The translations under genes and the position numbers were made by a program. DNA of 64,000 nt from PZPK01 sp965230795 (GTDB lineage Bacteria; Pseudomonadota; Gammaproteobacteria; Pseudomonadales; Oleiphilaceae), in assembly GCA_965230795.1 (NCBI GenBank), contig OZ246020.1, positions 2,914,001 to 2,978,000 on the forward strand. The letters are read 5' to 3'. The notes beneath the pieces were generated by a model that saw only the letters and a program-made list of their open reading frames with translations, was not told where the DNA came from and ran no database searches. Each line of letters starts with the position of its first letter. Within the stretch, counting starts at the first letter, position 1. Positions 25,151 to 34,341 of this stretch are shown here, piece after piece.

Positions 25151-26509
25151 TCATTTGTGATGACCTCCCTGAGCTTTCGGATAACGTTGACGGGGCGAGT
25201 CCTGATTGGCTCTTCGCAGCGTGTCCAGTTTTTCTGCTACCTTGATCTCCAGACCCCGATGAACGGGATAATAGAACCTTGTTCCATGAAGGGCTTCCGG
25301 AAAATAGCTCTCGCCCGCAGCAAAAGCATTGTCTTCATCGTGGGCATAGCGGTAGTCTTCGCCCATGCCCTGTTGTTTCATCAGGGTGGTCGGGGCGTTG
25401 CGCAAGTGCATGGGCACATCATGGTCGCTACTCTCCCGCACCAGCTTCCGACAAGCATTGTAGGCTGAATAGACGGCATTGCTTTTCGCAGCGACCGACA
25501 GATACACGACACATTGCGCCAGGGCCAACTCGCCTTCTGGTGATCCCAGTCGCTCCTGCACGTCCCAGGCATTCAGCGCCAGGTCCAGGGCACGCGGATC
25601 GGCATTGCCGATGTCTTCAGTGGCCATACGCACCAATCGTCTGGCGATATAAAGGGGATCACACCCTCCATCCAACATGCGTACGAACCAATAAAGCGCC
25701 GCATCCGGGTCCGATCCCCGAACGGCTTTGTGCAAGACAGAGATCTGTTCATAGAAAACATCGCCACCTTTGTCAAATCGCTTCAACGAAGACTGAAACA
25801 CCTCTTCCAGATTCCGCGACGACACGATGCGCTTGCCATCCGTTTCATCAGCCAAATCCACAGCCAGTTCAAGAAAATTCAGCGCTTTGCGAGCATCTCC
25901 GTCTGCCGCGCGAGCAAGCATGTCAATCAGCTCATCCGCCATCTCGACGTTGTAGTCCGGAAACCCCTGCGGATGTCCAAGGGCCTGACTGATCAACTGG
26001 CAGATTTCATCTTCACTTAGCTTTTTAAGCACATAAACCCGCGCCCGGGACAGCAAGGCTTTATTGAGTTCAAAGGATGGGTTTTCTGTGGTGGCACCAA
26101 CAAAGACAATGGTGCCATCTTCAACGAAGGGCAAGAACGCATCCTGCTGGGATTTATTAAAGCGATGTACCTCATCAACAAACAGCAAGGTGTCGCGCCC
26201 TTCCTGCTCACGTCGCATACGCGCGGCATCGATCTGCGCCCGGATATCTTTCACCCCGGACAATACCGCCGAAAGGGGAACAAAACTCACATCAAAGTGT
26301 TGGGCAAGTAAATGGGCAAAGGTGGTTTTCCCCACACCTGGCGGCCCCCAAAGGACCATGGAATGCAGGGCGCCTTTCTCGAGAGCCCCCGCCAACGATC
26401 GACCCTTTTCGAGCAGATGGGTCTGTCCTATATATTCACTAATCGATTGCGGCCTGACTCGGGCAGCAAGGGGCTGATAGGCACTGTTAGAATCGAACAG
26501 GGAAGCCAT
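25151..26509 (-). CDS. rarA: Replication-associated recombination protein A (RarA/MgsA AAA+ ATPase)
   Basis: At 452 residues it is close to E. coli RarA (447). An N-terminal AAA+ domain has Walker A GPPGVGKTT (about 55-63), Walker B LLFVDEVHRFNKSQQDAFLPFVE, sensor 1 VGATTENPSFELN and the arginine finger region ALLSRARV. The C-terminal MgsA domain carries RLVRMATEDIGNADPRAL and the end motif GTRFYYPVHRGLE. The protein works at stalled replication forks and interacts with SSB and the clamp loader. Gene order ftsK-lolA-rarA matches E. coli and many relatives. It lies 2 bases after lolA. Confidence 0.97.
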   Translation of the reverse strand: MASLFDSNSAYQPLAARVRPQSISEYIGQTHLLEKGRSLAGALEKGALHSMVLWGPPGVGKTTFAHLLAQHFDVSFVPLSAVLSGVKDIRAQIDAARMRREQEGRDTLLFVDEVHRFNKSQQDAFLPFVEDGTIVFVGATTENPSFELNKALLSRARVYVLKKLSEDEICQLISQALGHPQGFPDYNVEMADELIDMLARAADGDARKALNFLELAVDLADETDGKRIVSSRNLEEVFQSSLKRFDKGGDVFYEQISVLHKAVRGSDPDAALYWFVRMLDGGCDPLYIARRLVRMATEDIGNADPRALDLALNAWDVQERLGSPEGELALAQCVVYLSVAAKSNAVYSAYNACRKLVRESSDHDVPMHLRNAPTTLMKQQGMGEDYRYAHDEDNAFAAGESYFPEALHGTRFYYPVHRGLEIKVAEKLDTLRRANQDSPRQRYPKAQGGHHK

Positions 26510-26511
26510 GT

Positions 26512-27213
26512 TTACTGGGCTTGGGGTCTGGCAGCAACGGGGATGTCACGAATCACATCGGTACCCTCAGGAAAACTCGGCTCAAAGTCAGCCGCACTCA
26601 ACTCGCCATTAATCTGGGTTTGAATGAAGCGTACGGTCGTTTCCTGCCCGAGAGAGTCGCCCAGGCGCATCTCCACCAGCTGCTGTCCTTCAAAGCGAAT
26701 ACGCAAGTTTTCAAAGAGACTCTCCTCGGTTTTTGGCATCAGGACATATTGCGTTGTCACTCCGTCAAACTGTTGCACATCGACCTCAAACTGGGCACCA
26801 ATCTCATCCACATTGCCACTGAAAAGAATGGCGGGGGTCTGCTTGATCTGTTCATTGACGCGCTGCACTGTCGCCTGTTCCAGGTCCGGATCATAGACTG
26901 TCACGGTCTCACCATTTGAGTAGATGGCCTGCTCCAGAGGAGATGAGGTGTACCAGTAAAAGAGGCCAGGACGCTTGGCTTTGAAGTCCCCTTTCGATTC
27001 CTGTACGCGCACGCCCTTCTGATCGATGGAATATTGCACAAAGGAACCGGTAATGGTTTCAATTTTCTCCAGACGTCCAACCAGCGAGTTCAAGGCGCTG
27101 TCGAGAGAATCAGAGTCCTCAGCGTTGGCGAGTGGAAGGGAAAGGTTCAGCAACATCGCCAGCAGAAAGGGGAAAAGTGCGGACCCAGGCTTCCGCAAGG
27201 CAAATAATTTCAT
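26512..27213 (-). CDS. lolA: Outer-membrane lipoprotein carrier protein LolA
   Basis: This 233-residue protein has a signal peptide (FLLAMLLNLSLPLANA). It has the LolA pattern: L-x-n-F-x-Q (TGSFVQYSID), the motif GDFKAKRPGLFYWYTSSP with the conserved Arg-Pro-Gly-x-Phe-x-Trp, and DPDLEQATVQRV. LolA carries lipoproteins across the periplasm from LolCDE to LolB. It is slightly longer than E. coli LolA (203). The position between ftsK and rarA supports the call. Confidence 0.95.
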   Translation of the reverse strand: MKLFALRKPGSALFPFLLAMLLNLSLPLANAEDSDSLDSALNSLVGRLEKIETITGSFVQYSIDQKGVRVQESKGDFKAKRPGLFYWYTSSPLEQAIYSNGETVTVYDPDLEQATVQRVNEQIKQTPAILFSGNVDEIGAQFEVDVQQFDGVTTQYVLMPKTEESLFENLRIRFEGQQLVEMRLGDSLGQETTVRFIQTQINGELSAADFEPSFPEGTDVIRDIPVAARPQAQ

Positions 27214-27403
27214 GGAAAAGGGATTCCGTTTAGCTACACAAAGGACGTGGCGCTAGCCTATCAAAAGGCAGACGCAAAACGGAATCTTATATTGATTACA
27301 GATCGGAAAATCTGTCTGGGTACAGCGAACGCGCCAATCACCAACAACAGGAGCTGTCGGGGGTTAGCGCGAAACCATCATCTCTTATTTTGATGGATAC
27401 CCA

Positions 27404-29962
27404 CTAGTCCTTCGGTGGCGGTGGTGCCAATACTTCACGGGAACCATTGTGGCCGGCAGAACTGACCACACCGGCCTGCTCCATGGCTTCAACCAGGTTG
27501 GCTGCGCGGTTATAGCCGATCTTTAGTTTTCGCTGCACGGAAGAGATGGAGACTCGACGGGTTTCGGTGACAAAGGCAACCGCCTCGTCATAGAGCGCAT
27601 CCTGTTCATTATCGCCACCATCGCCCATTGCCGCCGCGATCGGATCGCTGCTTTCGCCACCACTGAGTACTTCTTCCAGATAGTCAGGTTCACCACGCTG
27701 CTTCCAGTCATCCACGACTTTATGAACCTCATGGTCATCCACAAAGGCGCCATGCACGCGAATGGGCACGCTGGTGCCCGGCGGCATGTAAAGCATGTCA
27801 CCATGCCCCAACAGCTGCTCTGCACCGCCCTGATCAAGCACAGTTCGTGAGTCGATTTTGGAAGATACCTGGAAAGAAATCCGGGTAGGTACGTTCGCTT
27901 TGATCAGACCGGTAATCACATCCACCGAAGGACGCTGCGTTGCCAGAATCAGGTGAATACCGGCGGCACGAGCTTTCTGCGCGATTCGCGCGATCAGCTC
28001 TTCAACCTTCTTGCCGACAATCATCATCATGTCAGCGAATTCATCAATGACCACCACGATGAACGGCAAGGTAGTCAACTCCGGACGTTCCTGCTCTTCG
28101 TTCAACAGATATTCGTCGGGCTGCCAGAGTGGATCCGTCAGGGGTTCACCTCTTTCCTCGGCTTCTTTCACCTTGCGGTTATAACCGGCGATATTACGTA
28201 CACCAAGCGATGCCATAAGTTTGTAGCGGCGCTCCATCTCGGCGACACACCAGCGCAAAGCGTTGGCCGCCTCTTTCATATCGGTGACTACTGGCGTCAA
28301 CAGATGCGGGATACCATCGTAAATGGATAGTTCCAGCATTTTTGGGTCAACCATGATAAAGCGTACTTCTTCCGGTGTGGCCTTAAACAGCATGCTCAAA
28401 ATCATACTGTTCACCCCGACGGACTTACCCGAGCCGGTTGTACCGGCAACCAGCAAGTGAGGCATTTTTGCCAGATTCACTACCACCGGATCACCGGCAA
28501 TATCATTACCCAAGCCCAGAGTCAGGGGAGATTCCGATTTATCGTAATCCTGGGAGCGCATGACTTCGCTGAAACGAACAATCTCCCTATGCTCGTTGGG
28601 GATTTCAATACCGACCACGGATTTGCCGGGGATGACTTCCACGACCCGAACACTCAACACCGCCAGGGATCGCGCCAGATCCTTAGCCAGATTACTGATC
28701 TTGCTAACCTTCACACCCGGCGCAGGTTGTATTTCAAAACGTGTGATCACAGGTCCGGGATTCACCTCTACCACTTCGGCACTCACGCCAAAATCACCCA
28801 GTTTCTCCTCCAGCAGGCGCGACATGTGCTCAAGCATCTCTTTGGAAAAACCATCTTTTTTGTGCGCATCCGGCGGATCCAACAGATTGAATGACGGCAG
28901 TGGACCATCAGCCGCAAAAAACAGGTGACCCTGTTTTTCATCTTCGCTGGCAGAACTGGATTTGCTCTTCTTAACGAAAGGCGAAATCTTGATACCGGAT
29001 TTACCTTGAGTTTCCTCGGCTTCAGGCGCCTTGGTTTTAGCCGCTGCCCTCGCCTTCACCGGAGCCTCGATGACCGGCTCCACACGCTCTAAAACAGGCG
29101 CATTCTCGGGATCTTTCTGAATCTTCTTTTTCACCACATCTACAACAGATTTGATAGGATCCAGTGCCGAGCGTTTTTCTTCCGGCATATCATCACGATT
29201 ATTAATCGTCGGTCCGGACGCAGACTTTGATCTGGCTGCGGATTTGCTCCTACTCGACTCGCGCTTAAGTTCAGCTTGCTGTTCTTTACGGACGGCGCGG
29301 TGATCCTGCCACTGATCCCACAGTCGCTTGCTCACGCGGTCTACCAGGCGCGCAAATTTCAAAGTCAAAGCCCCAGTACGGTCCATCAGTCCAAGCCAGG
29401 AAATACCGGTAAACACGGTCAAACCAAACAAGAGCATGGATACCAGCAACAAAGTGCTGCCCAACAAATTCAGGGCGCTCAGCAGACTGGACGAAAACTC
29501 CAGCCCAATCACACCACCGGACACATCATCCAGACCGGCGATTGAATACAAGGCCAAAAGCCCGGTCGCACCAAGGACCGTCAGTACCAAACCAAAGACA
29601 CGGAAAACAAACATGGGCCAGTGGAAGCCAAGAAGCTGTTTACGTCGACGAAAAATGACGCAAGCCCGATAACCAATCATCAAGGGAAACAGGTACGCGA
29701 CGTACCCAAAGAAATACAACAGAATATCCGAAAACCAAGCGCCGGCACGTCCGCCGTAATTGCTCGGGAGACTATTGGAACCAGTGCTGGCCCAACCCGG
29801 ATCGGCTGGACTGTGTGAAATCAGGGCCATCACAAGGAAAATACAAACGGCTACGGTAAGAATCAAACCACCTTCCCGGGCACCATGGGAAACATAGGCT
29901 TGAAAAAACTGCTGCTCGTTCTTTGAGGTCGACTGCTGATTTGACGCGGGAATAATGTTCAC
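27404..29962 (-). CDS. ftsK: DNA translocase FtsK
   Basis: Residue numbers here count from the longest open frame (TTG 30037). Four membrane helices lie in about 55-215, then a linker rich in Lys, Ser and Ala, and the motor: Walker A AGTTGSGKSVG (531-541) and Walker B FIVVVIDEFADMMM. A C-terminal winged-helix gamma domain (TETRRVSISSVQRKLKIGYNRAANLVEAME) reads KOPS sequences. FtsK links septum formation to chromosome segregation and activates XerCD at dif. The start is uncertain: the TTG is only one base from AGGAGG. GTG 29962 gives an N-terminus of normal length before the first helix, so I use it. Confidence 0.95.
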   Translation of the reverse strand: MNIIPASNQQSTSKNEQQFFQAYVSHGAREGGLILTVAVCIFLVMALISHSPADPGWASTGSNSLPSNYGGRAGAWFSDILLYFFGYVAYLFPLMIGYRACVIFRRRKQLLGFHWPMFVFRVFGLVLTVLGATGLLALYSIAGLDDVSGGVIGLEFSSSLLSALNLLGSTLLLVSMLLFGLTVFTGISWLGLMDRTGALTLKFARLVDRVSKRLWDQWQDHRAVRKEQQAELKRESSRSKSAARSKSASGPTINNRDDMPEEKRSALDPIKSVVDVVKKKIQKDPENAPVLERVEPVIEAPVKARAAAKTKAPEAEETQGKSGIKISPFVKKSKSSSASEDEKQGHLFFAADGPLPSFNLLDPPDAHKKDGFSKEMLEHMSRLLEEKLGDFGVSAEVVEVNPGPVITRFEIQPAPGVKVSKISNLAKDLARSLAVLSVRVVEVIPGKSVVGIEIPNEHREIVRFSEVMRSQDYDKSESPLTLGLGNDIAGDPVVVNLAKMPHLLVAGTTGSGKSVGVNSMILSMLFKATPEEVRFIMVDPKMLELSIYDGIPHLLTPVVTDMKEAANALRWCVAEMERRYKLMASLGVRNIAGYNRKVKEAEERGEPLTDPLWQPDEYLLNEEQERPELTTLPFIVVVIDEFADMMMIVGKKVEELIARIAQKARAAGIHLILATQRPSVDVITGLIKANVPTRISFQVSSKIDSRTVLDQGGAEQLLGHGDMLYMPPGTSVPIRVHGAFVDDHEVHKVVDDWKQRGEPDYLEEVLSGGESSDPIAAAMGDGGDNEQDALYDEAVAFVTETRRVSISSVQRKLKIGYNRAANLVEAMEQAGVVSSAGHNGSREVLAPPPPKD

Positions 29963-30199
29963 TTCTGGAGAGTCCCGATTGCTAACTGATAATCCAAGGC
30001 CAGGACAGGCGGAAAACGACACGCCTGAAAAAGACAAGCCTCCTAAGAAGTATAGTATAGAAAAGTTTTAAGAAATGTCCTTAATTATATGAAATATAAG
30101 AACAACATCTTCGTTTTCAACTCGGATTTTGAGCCTGTTAAAATCTCAAAACCATGATTTAAAACGATAATCGGACTATTCCGTGCGTCGAAAAAAGCG

Positions 30200-30226
30200 A
30201 AAAAAAACGCGAACCAGTGGCTCGCG
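30200..30226 (-). terminator. Intrinsic terminator downstream of metZ
   Basis: On the minus strand CGCGAGCC pairs with GGTTCGCG (8 bp, one G-U; loop ACT), followed by eight T (30207-30200). It lies 24 bases beyond the metZ stop and closes the long leu-trp-pur-metZ series. Confidence 0.85.
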
Positions 30227-30249
30227 CTTTTTCAATAGTCGAAACGTTC

Positions 30250-31491
30250 CTAACCGGACAGACCGGCAGCCTCAAGACCACGCTCAAGATCTCGCACCAG
30301 ATCTTCCACGCTTTCCAATCCGACAGAGAGCCGAATCAGGTTGTCGGTGATTCCGCTGGCGGCGCGCTCGTCATCGCTCAGACGTCCATGGGTAGTGGTA
30401 GCAGGATGTGTGATCGTGCTTTTTGCATCACCCAGATTCGCAGTGATGGAAATAAACTCTACGCCATCAATAAAGGCCCATGCAGTTTCCCGATTTCCCT
30501 TCACCTTGAAAGAGAGCACCCCACTACCTGCCGTTTGCTGGCGCTGAGCAAGAGCGTAATCCGGATGTTCCGGCAGGAACGAGTAGTAAACCCGCTCAAT
30601 ACCACTCTGCCCTTCAAGCCAGGAAGCAATCGTCAGCGCACTTTCGGAATGCGCTTTCATACGCACTGCCAGAGTTTCCAGCCCCTTCAGAAACACCCAG
30701 GCATTGAAGGGACTCATGGCCGGTCCTGCAGATCGCATAAAGCCATGAACTTCTTCCATAAGTTCATTTGAACCAATTACCACACCACCCAGGCATCGAC
30801 CTTGCCCGTCCAGATATTTGGTTGCCGAATGAATCACAATATCCGCACCATGCTCAAAGGGACGCTGAAGGACAGGCGTACAAAAACAATTATCCACAAC
30901 CAACAAAGTGCCGTTTTCATGGCGACCCTGATGCGCAATGTCGGCAATCTTTTGGATGTCCACCACCTCACACAGCGGATTCGAGGGTGTTTCCAGAAAC
31001 AGCAGTCTGGTATTGGGTTTTAATGCGGATTGCCACTGGGCGTAATTGGTCAGATCGACAAAGCTGACTTCAACACCGAACTTTTTCAGGTACTTTTCCA
31101 GAAAGACCGTGGTCGTACCAAATACGCTGCGGGAGCAGATAATATGGTCACCCTGCGCCATCAGGGCCATACAGGTCGCCATGATTGCTGCCATGCCAGA
31201 CGCCGCCGCTACCGCACGCTCTCCACCTTCCATCGCCGCAATACGCGCCTCGAACATGGCAACGGTGGGATTGGTAAAACGCGCATAAATATTGCCTGGC
31301 AGATCCCCGGCAAAACGACCGGCCGCCTCTGCGGCGCTGTTAAAGACAAAACTTGAGGTAGGATAGATAGCTTCGCTGTGCTCCAGTTCGGGGCTGCGAA
31401 TCTGTCCTGCTCGCACTGCCAGCGTTTCGACGCTGACATCGTCAAGATTAGAAAGCGGAATATCTGATTCCGGCTTACGGCTCTTCGGCAT
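30250..31491 (-). CDS. metZ: O-succinylhomoserine sulfhydrylase
   Basis: This 413-residue protein belongs to the Cys/Met metabolism PLP enzymes. The PLP-binding Lys is in IHSATKYLDGQGRCLGG, the version typical for MetZ. Others include ASGMAAIMATCMALMAQGDHII (phosphate binding), ETPSNPLCEVVDI and, near the C-terminus, GDAKSTITHPATTTHG. MetZ makes homocysteine directly from O-succinylhomoserine and sulfide. It follows purF, as in Pseudomonas, and is the last gene before a strong terminator. Confidence 0.93.
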   Translation of the reverse strand: MPKSRKPESDIPLSNLDDVSVETLAVRAGQIRSPELEHSEAIYPTSSFVFNSAAEAAGRFAGDLPGNIYARFTNPTVAMFEARIAAMEGGERAVAAASGMAAIMATCMALMAQGDHIICSRSVFGTTTVFLEKYLKKFGVEVSFVDLTNYAQWQSALKPNTRLLFLETPSNPLCEVVDIQKIADIAHQGRHENGTLLVVDNCFCTPVLQRPFEHGADIVIHSATKYLDGQGRCLGGVVIGSNELMEEVHGFMRSAGPAMSPFNAWVFLKGLETLAVRMKAHSESALTIASWLEGQSGIERVYYSFLPEHPDYALAQRQQTAGSGVLSFKVKGNRETAWAFIDGVEFISITANLGDAKSTITHPATTTHGRLSDDERAASGITDNLIRLSVGLESVEDLVRDLERGLEAAGLSG

Positions 31492-31541
31492 GAAAACTGT
31501 CTCGGTCTGGGTTATTTAATGGCGAGATCGCACATCAACGC

Positions 31542-33059
31542 CTAGTTGGTATTGTGCAAATCAATCGCAGAATCCGGATCAATGGTCGCATTGGATGCAG
31601 CCATGTTAGCGTCATTGCGCTTGGCCTCCAATTGATTCAGGTAATCTTCGGTAATATCGCCGGTAATGTAGTTGCCATCAAACACCGAACAGTCGAATTG
31701 TTTGATATCCGAATTTCCTTCCAGCGCACAATTCACCAGATCCTCGAGATCCTGATAGACCAGCCAGTCAGCACCAATCAATGCCTGGATTTCTTCTACC
31801 GTACGATCATGGGCAATCAGTTCATTGGCTGCAGGCATATCAATGCCGTAGACATTGGGGTAGCGAACCTCGGGAGCCGCTGACGCAAAATAGACCTTCT
31901 TGGCACCGGCATCCCGAGCCATCTGAACGATTTCGCTGCAAGTGGTTCCCCGGACGATCGAATCATCCACCAGCATCACGTTCTTGCCTTTGAATTCCAG
32001 TTCAATGGGGTTCAGTTTCTGCTTTACGGATTTCTTGCGCTGGCTTTGACCAGGCATGATAAAGGTCCGGCCGATGTAGCGATTCTTGATAAACCCTTCC
32101 CGGAATTTCACGCCAAGTTCATAAGCCATTTGCATGGCCGAGGTTCGACTGGTATCGGGGATAGGAATGACCACATCGATATCATGGTCTGGCTGCAGGC
32201 GTTTGACTTTCTGGGCCAGCGTTTCACCCATTCGCAGGCGCGCTTTATACACTGAAATCTTATCAATAATGGAATCCGGTCGAGCGAAATAGACATGCTC
32301 AAAAATACAGGGATTCAAACTAGGCTGTTCGGCGCATTGTTCGGTGTAAAGCTGGCCATTGTTTTCAATATATACTGCCTCTCCGGGTGCAATATCCCGA
32401 ACCAGCGTGAAGCCCAGAGCACTCAGGGCAACGCTCTCTGAGGCAATCATATATTCGGTACCCTTCTCGGTTTCCCGCTTGCCGTAACAGACCGGACGAA
32501 TACCGTGGGGATCACGAAAGGCAAGAATGCCATAGCCGGTAATCATCGCAATAACCGCGTAGGCTCCGCGCACGCGCTTGTGCACGATTTTGACGGCTTC
32601 AAAAATCTCCCGATGGGTCGGAACCAGTTTACCCAGACGCTGCAATTCGTGGGCAAAAACGTTCAACAATACCTCGGAATCCGAATTGGTATTGATATGT
32701 CGCAAGTCGGACTTGAGCAGGCCATCAGCCAGTTCAGCTGTATTGGTCAGGTTACCATTATGCGCCAGGGTAATACCGTAGGGAGAGTTAACGTAAAACG
32801 GCTGAGCTTCTGCCGAGCTGGAAGAACCCGCTGTGGGATAACGCACATGTCCGATCCCCACGTTGCCAACCAGGCGAGTCATATGGCGGGTACGGAAGAC
32901 ATCACGAACCAGACCATTATCCTTGCGCAGGAAAAAACGGTCACGTTCGCAGGTAACGATGCCGGCGGCGTCCTGGCCACGGTGCTGCAACACCGTCAGC
33001 GCATCATACAAAGGTTGGTTTGCATTGTGTTTACCCACAATGCCGACGATACCGCACAT
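31542..33059 (-). CDS. purF: Amidophosphoribosyltransferase
   Basis: I place the start at ATG 33059 so that the protein begins Met-Cys-Gly-Ile-Val-Gly. The Cys exposed after Met removal is the glutaminase nucleophile, and AGAGGT precedes this ATG. The product is 505 residues. The N-terminal half is a class II glutamine amidotransferase (GHVRYPTAGSSS, HNGNLTN, NTNSDSEVLL). The C-terminal half is a phosphoribosyltransferase with the PRPP loop MLVDDSIVRGTT. It makes phosphoribosylamine, the first step of purine synthesis. cvpA is just upstream, as in E. coli. Confidence 0.97.
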   Translation of the reverse strand: MCGIVGIVGKHNANQPLYDALTVLQHRGQDAAGIVTCERDRFFLRKDNGLVRDVFRTRHMTRLVGNVGIGHVRYPTAGSSSSAEAQPFYVNSPYGITLAHNGNLTNTAELADGLLKSDLRHINTNSDSEVLLNVFAHELQRLGKLVPTHREIFEAVKIVHKRVRGAYAVIAMITGYGILAFRDPHGIRPVCYGKRETEKGTEYMIASESVALSALGFTLVRDIAPGEAVYIENNGQLYTEQCAEQPSLNPCIFEHVYFARPDSIIDKISVYKARLRMGETLAQKVKRLQPDHDIDVVIPIPDTSRTSAMQMAYELGVKFREGFIKNRYIGRTFIMPGQSQRKKSVKQKLNPIELEFKGKNVMLVDDSIVRGTTCSEIVQMARDAGAKKVYFASAAPEVRYPNVYGIDMPAANELIAHDRTVEEIQALIGADWLVYQDLEDLVNCALEGNSDIKQFDCSVFDGNYITGDITEDYLNQLEAKRNDANMAASNATIDPDSAIDLHNTN

Positions 33060-33085
33060 AGTTACTACCTCTTGAACATGCATGT

Positions 33086-33105
33086 GGCGCGCGGCTGCGC
33101 GCGCC
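33086..33105 (-). other. GC-rich hairpin between cvpA and purF
   Basis: GGCGCGCG and CGCGCGCC form a perfect 8-bp stem around a GCTG loop (CAGC on the minus strand). It starts 3 bases after the cvpA stop and ends about 27 bases before the purF ATG. There is no T run, so it is unlikely to be a terminator. It may stabilise mRNA ends or tune purF translation. Confidence 0.6.
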
Positions 33106-33107
33106 TT

Positions 33108-33599
33108 CTAAACCTGATTCCCACGATGACTCTCAAATACTGTTCTAGACCATTGTTCCAGAATCGCCAGATTTTCAATCATCACAGAATTTACCCACCA
33201 ATCACTATTCGACAATGGCGTGAGCCGCAACACTGCCACCACCACGACCGCAAGAATCAATCCGCGAGCCAATCCGAATACCACACCCAGCATGCGATCG
33301 ATGGGTGTCAGCCCTGTCAAACGAATCAGGGCACCAACAACAAAATTGATCCCGGCTCCGACCAGCAAGGTACCGATAAACAGAATACAGAACGCGGCAA
33401 TGACACGAATCACCGGTTGATCGATGGCATCAACCAGTAGTGTTTGAACATGCGGGTGGAAACTGCGAGCGACCACGAACGCTACGACCCACGTCGCCAG
33501 AGACAGGGCTTCCTTGATAAATCCCCGGCGCAAGCTCATCAGGCTCGACAAGGAGATAATCACAATCAAGGTCCAGTCTGCCCAGTTTAACTCGGTCAT
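33108..33599 (-). CDS. cvpA: CvpA family membrane protein
   Basis: This protein of about 163 residues has four hydrophobic helices. It starts TELNWADWTLIVIISLSSLMSLRRGFIKE, which is the conserved CvpA opening, with D-x-x-I at the first helix and RGF-x-x-E after it, and has GFARGL-like VFGLARGLILAVV later. CvpA is an inner-membrane protein needed for colicin V production in E. coli and linked to envelope stress tolerance; the mechanism is unclear. I chose ATG 33599 over TTG 33611. The dedD-cvpA-purF order is conserved in gammaproteobacteria. Confidence 0.92.
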   Translation of the reverse strand: MTELNWADWTLIVIISLSSLMSLRRGFIKEALSLATWVVAFVVARSFHPHVQTLLVDAIDQPVIRVIAAFCILFIGTLLVGAGINFVVGALIRLTGLTPIDRMLGVVFGLARGLILAVVVVAVLRLTPLSNSDWWVNSVMIENLAILEQWSRTVFESHRGNQV

Positions 33600-33738
33600 G
33601 TTGAGCGACAATTCTCTCGGATACAGGTTAAGCCGCAGCGCTTATGGATACGCTCGAAAGGCGCGAATAATAATAAAAAACGCCCCTCCGAGTAAAATCG
33701 AATTGTGCCAGCGTGATTTCGGATATCAGGGATCGACA

Positions 33739-34341
33739 TCAGGGTTCAAAAAACACGAGGAGACTGTCAACCTTGTACTTGCCATCCACTTTCTGCTTGG
33801 CTCGTTCGGCATCGCGTTTGTTGACAAAAGGACCGGTAAAAACCCGGATTGCGGACTTACCTTTCACCTCAATGGGTTTGGTGTGCGCATCGAAACCATC
33901 TTTTCGGAGTTTATCCCGCAGGCGATAGGCGTTTTCAGCGTCGCTGAAGGTGCCTAACTGGACCATCCAGACATTATTGAATGCAGGCAAGTGTGACACG
34001 GTTGGTTTGTCCGTCGCAGGCTCTGGCGTAGATTCAGATACAGGCGAAGAGGCCGGCTCACCGACCAGAGCGGACGCACCACTCCCCTGCTCTTCTTTAA
34101 TCTGACTCAGCGGCTTCACGCGCTTATCGGCAGGGTCCAGATCGATACGTTCAAACTCCGGGCGCACTGCCGGCTTTTCCTCGACTGCTTTGAAATCCGG
34201 CTTGGGCGGCACTTCCACTATCGTTGTGCGGCTCACGTCATGGGGTTTGTCAAAGATCATCGGCAAGAAAATAATTGCCAGAGAAAGGATTACAAACGCT
34301 CCGACCAAGCGCTGTTTCAAACCGTCAATGGTATCTGTCAT
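33739..34341 (-). CDS. dedD: SPOR-domain protein, DedD-like
   Basis: This 200-residue protein has a short cytoplasmic N-terminus, one membrane helix (about 12-30, AFVILSLAIIFLPMIFD), a Pro/Glu/Ser-rich periplasmic linker and a C-terminal SPOR domain (about 122-200: VWMVQLGTFSDAENAYRLRDKLRKDG ... RVFTGPFVNKRDAERAKQKV). SPOR domains bind septal peptidoglycan lacking stem peptides; DedD promotes cell constriction. The gene overlaps the folC stop by 4 bases (ATGA). Confidence 0.92.
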   Translation of the reverse strand: MTDTIDGLKQRLVGAFVILSLAIIFLPMIFDKPHDVSRTTIVEVPPKPDFKAVEEKPAVRPEFERIDLDPADKRVKPLSQIKEEQGSGASALVGEPASSPVSESTPEPATDKPTVSHLPAFNNVWMVQLGTFSDAENAYRLRDKLRKDGFDAHTKPIEVKGKSAIRVFTGPFVNKRDAERAKQKVDGKYKVDSLLVFFEP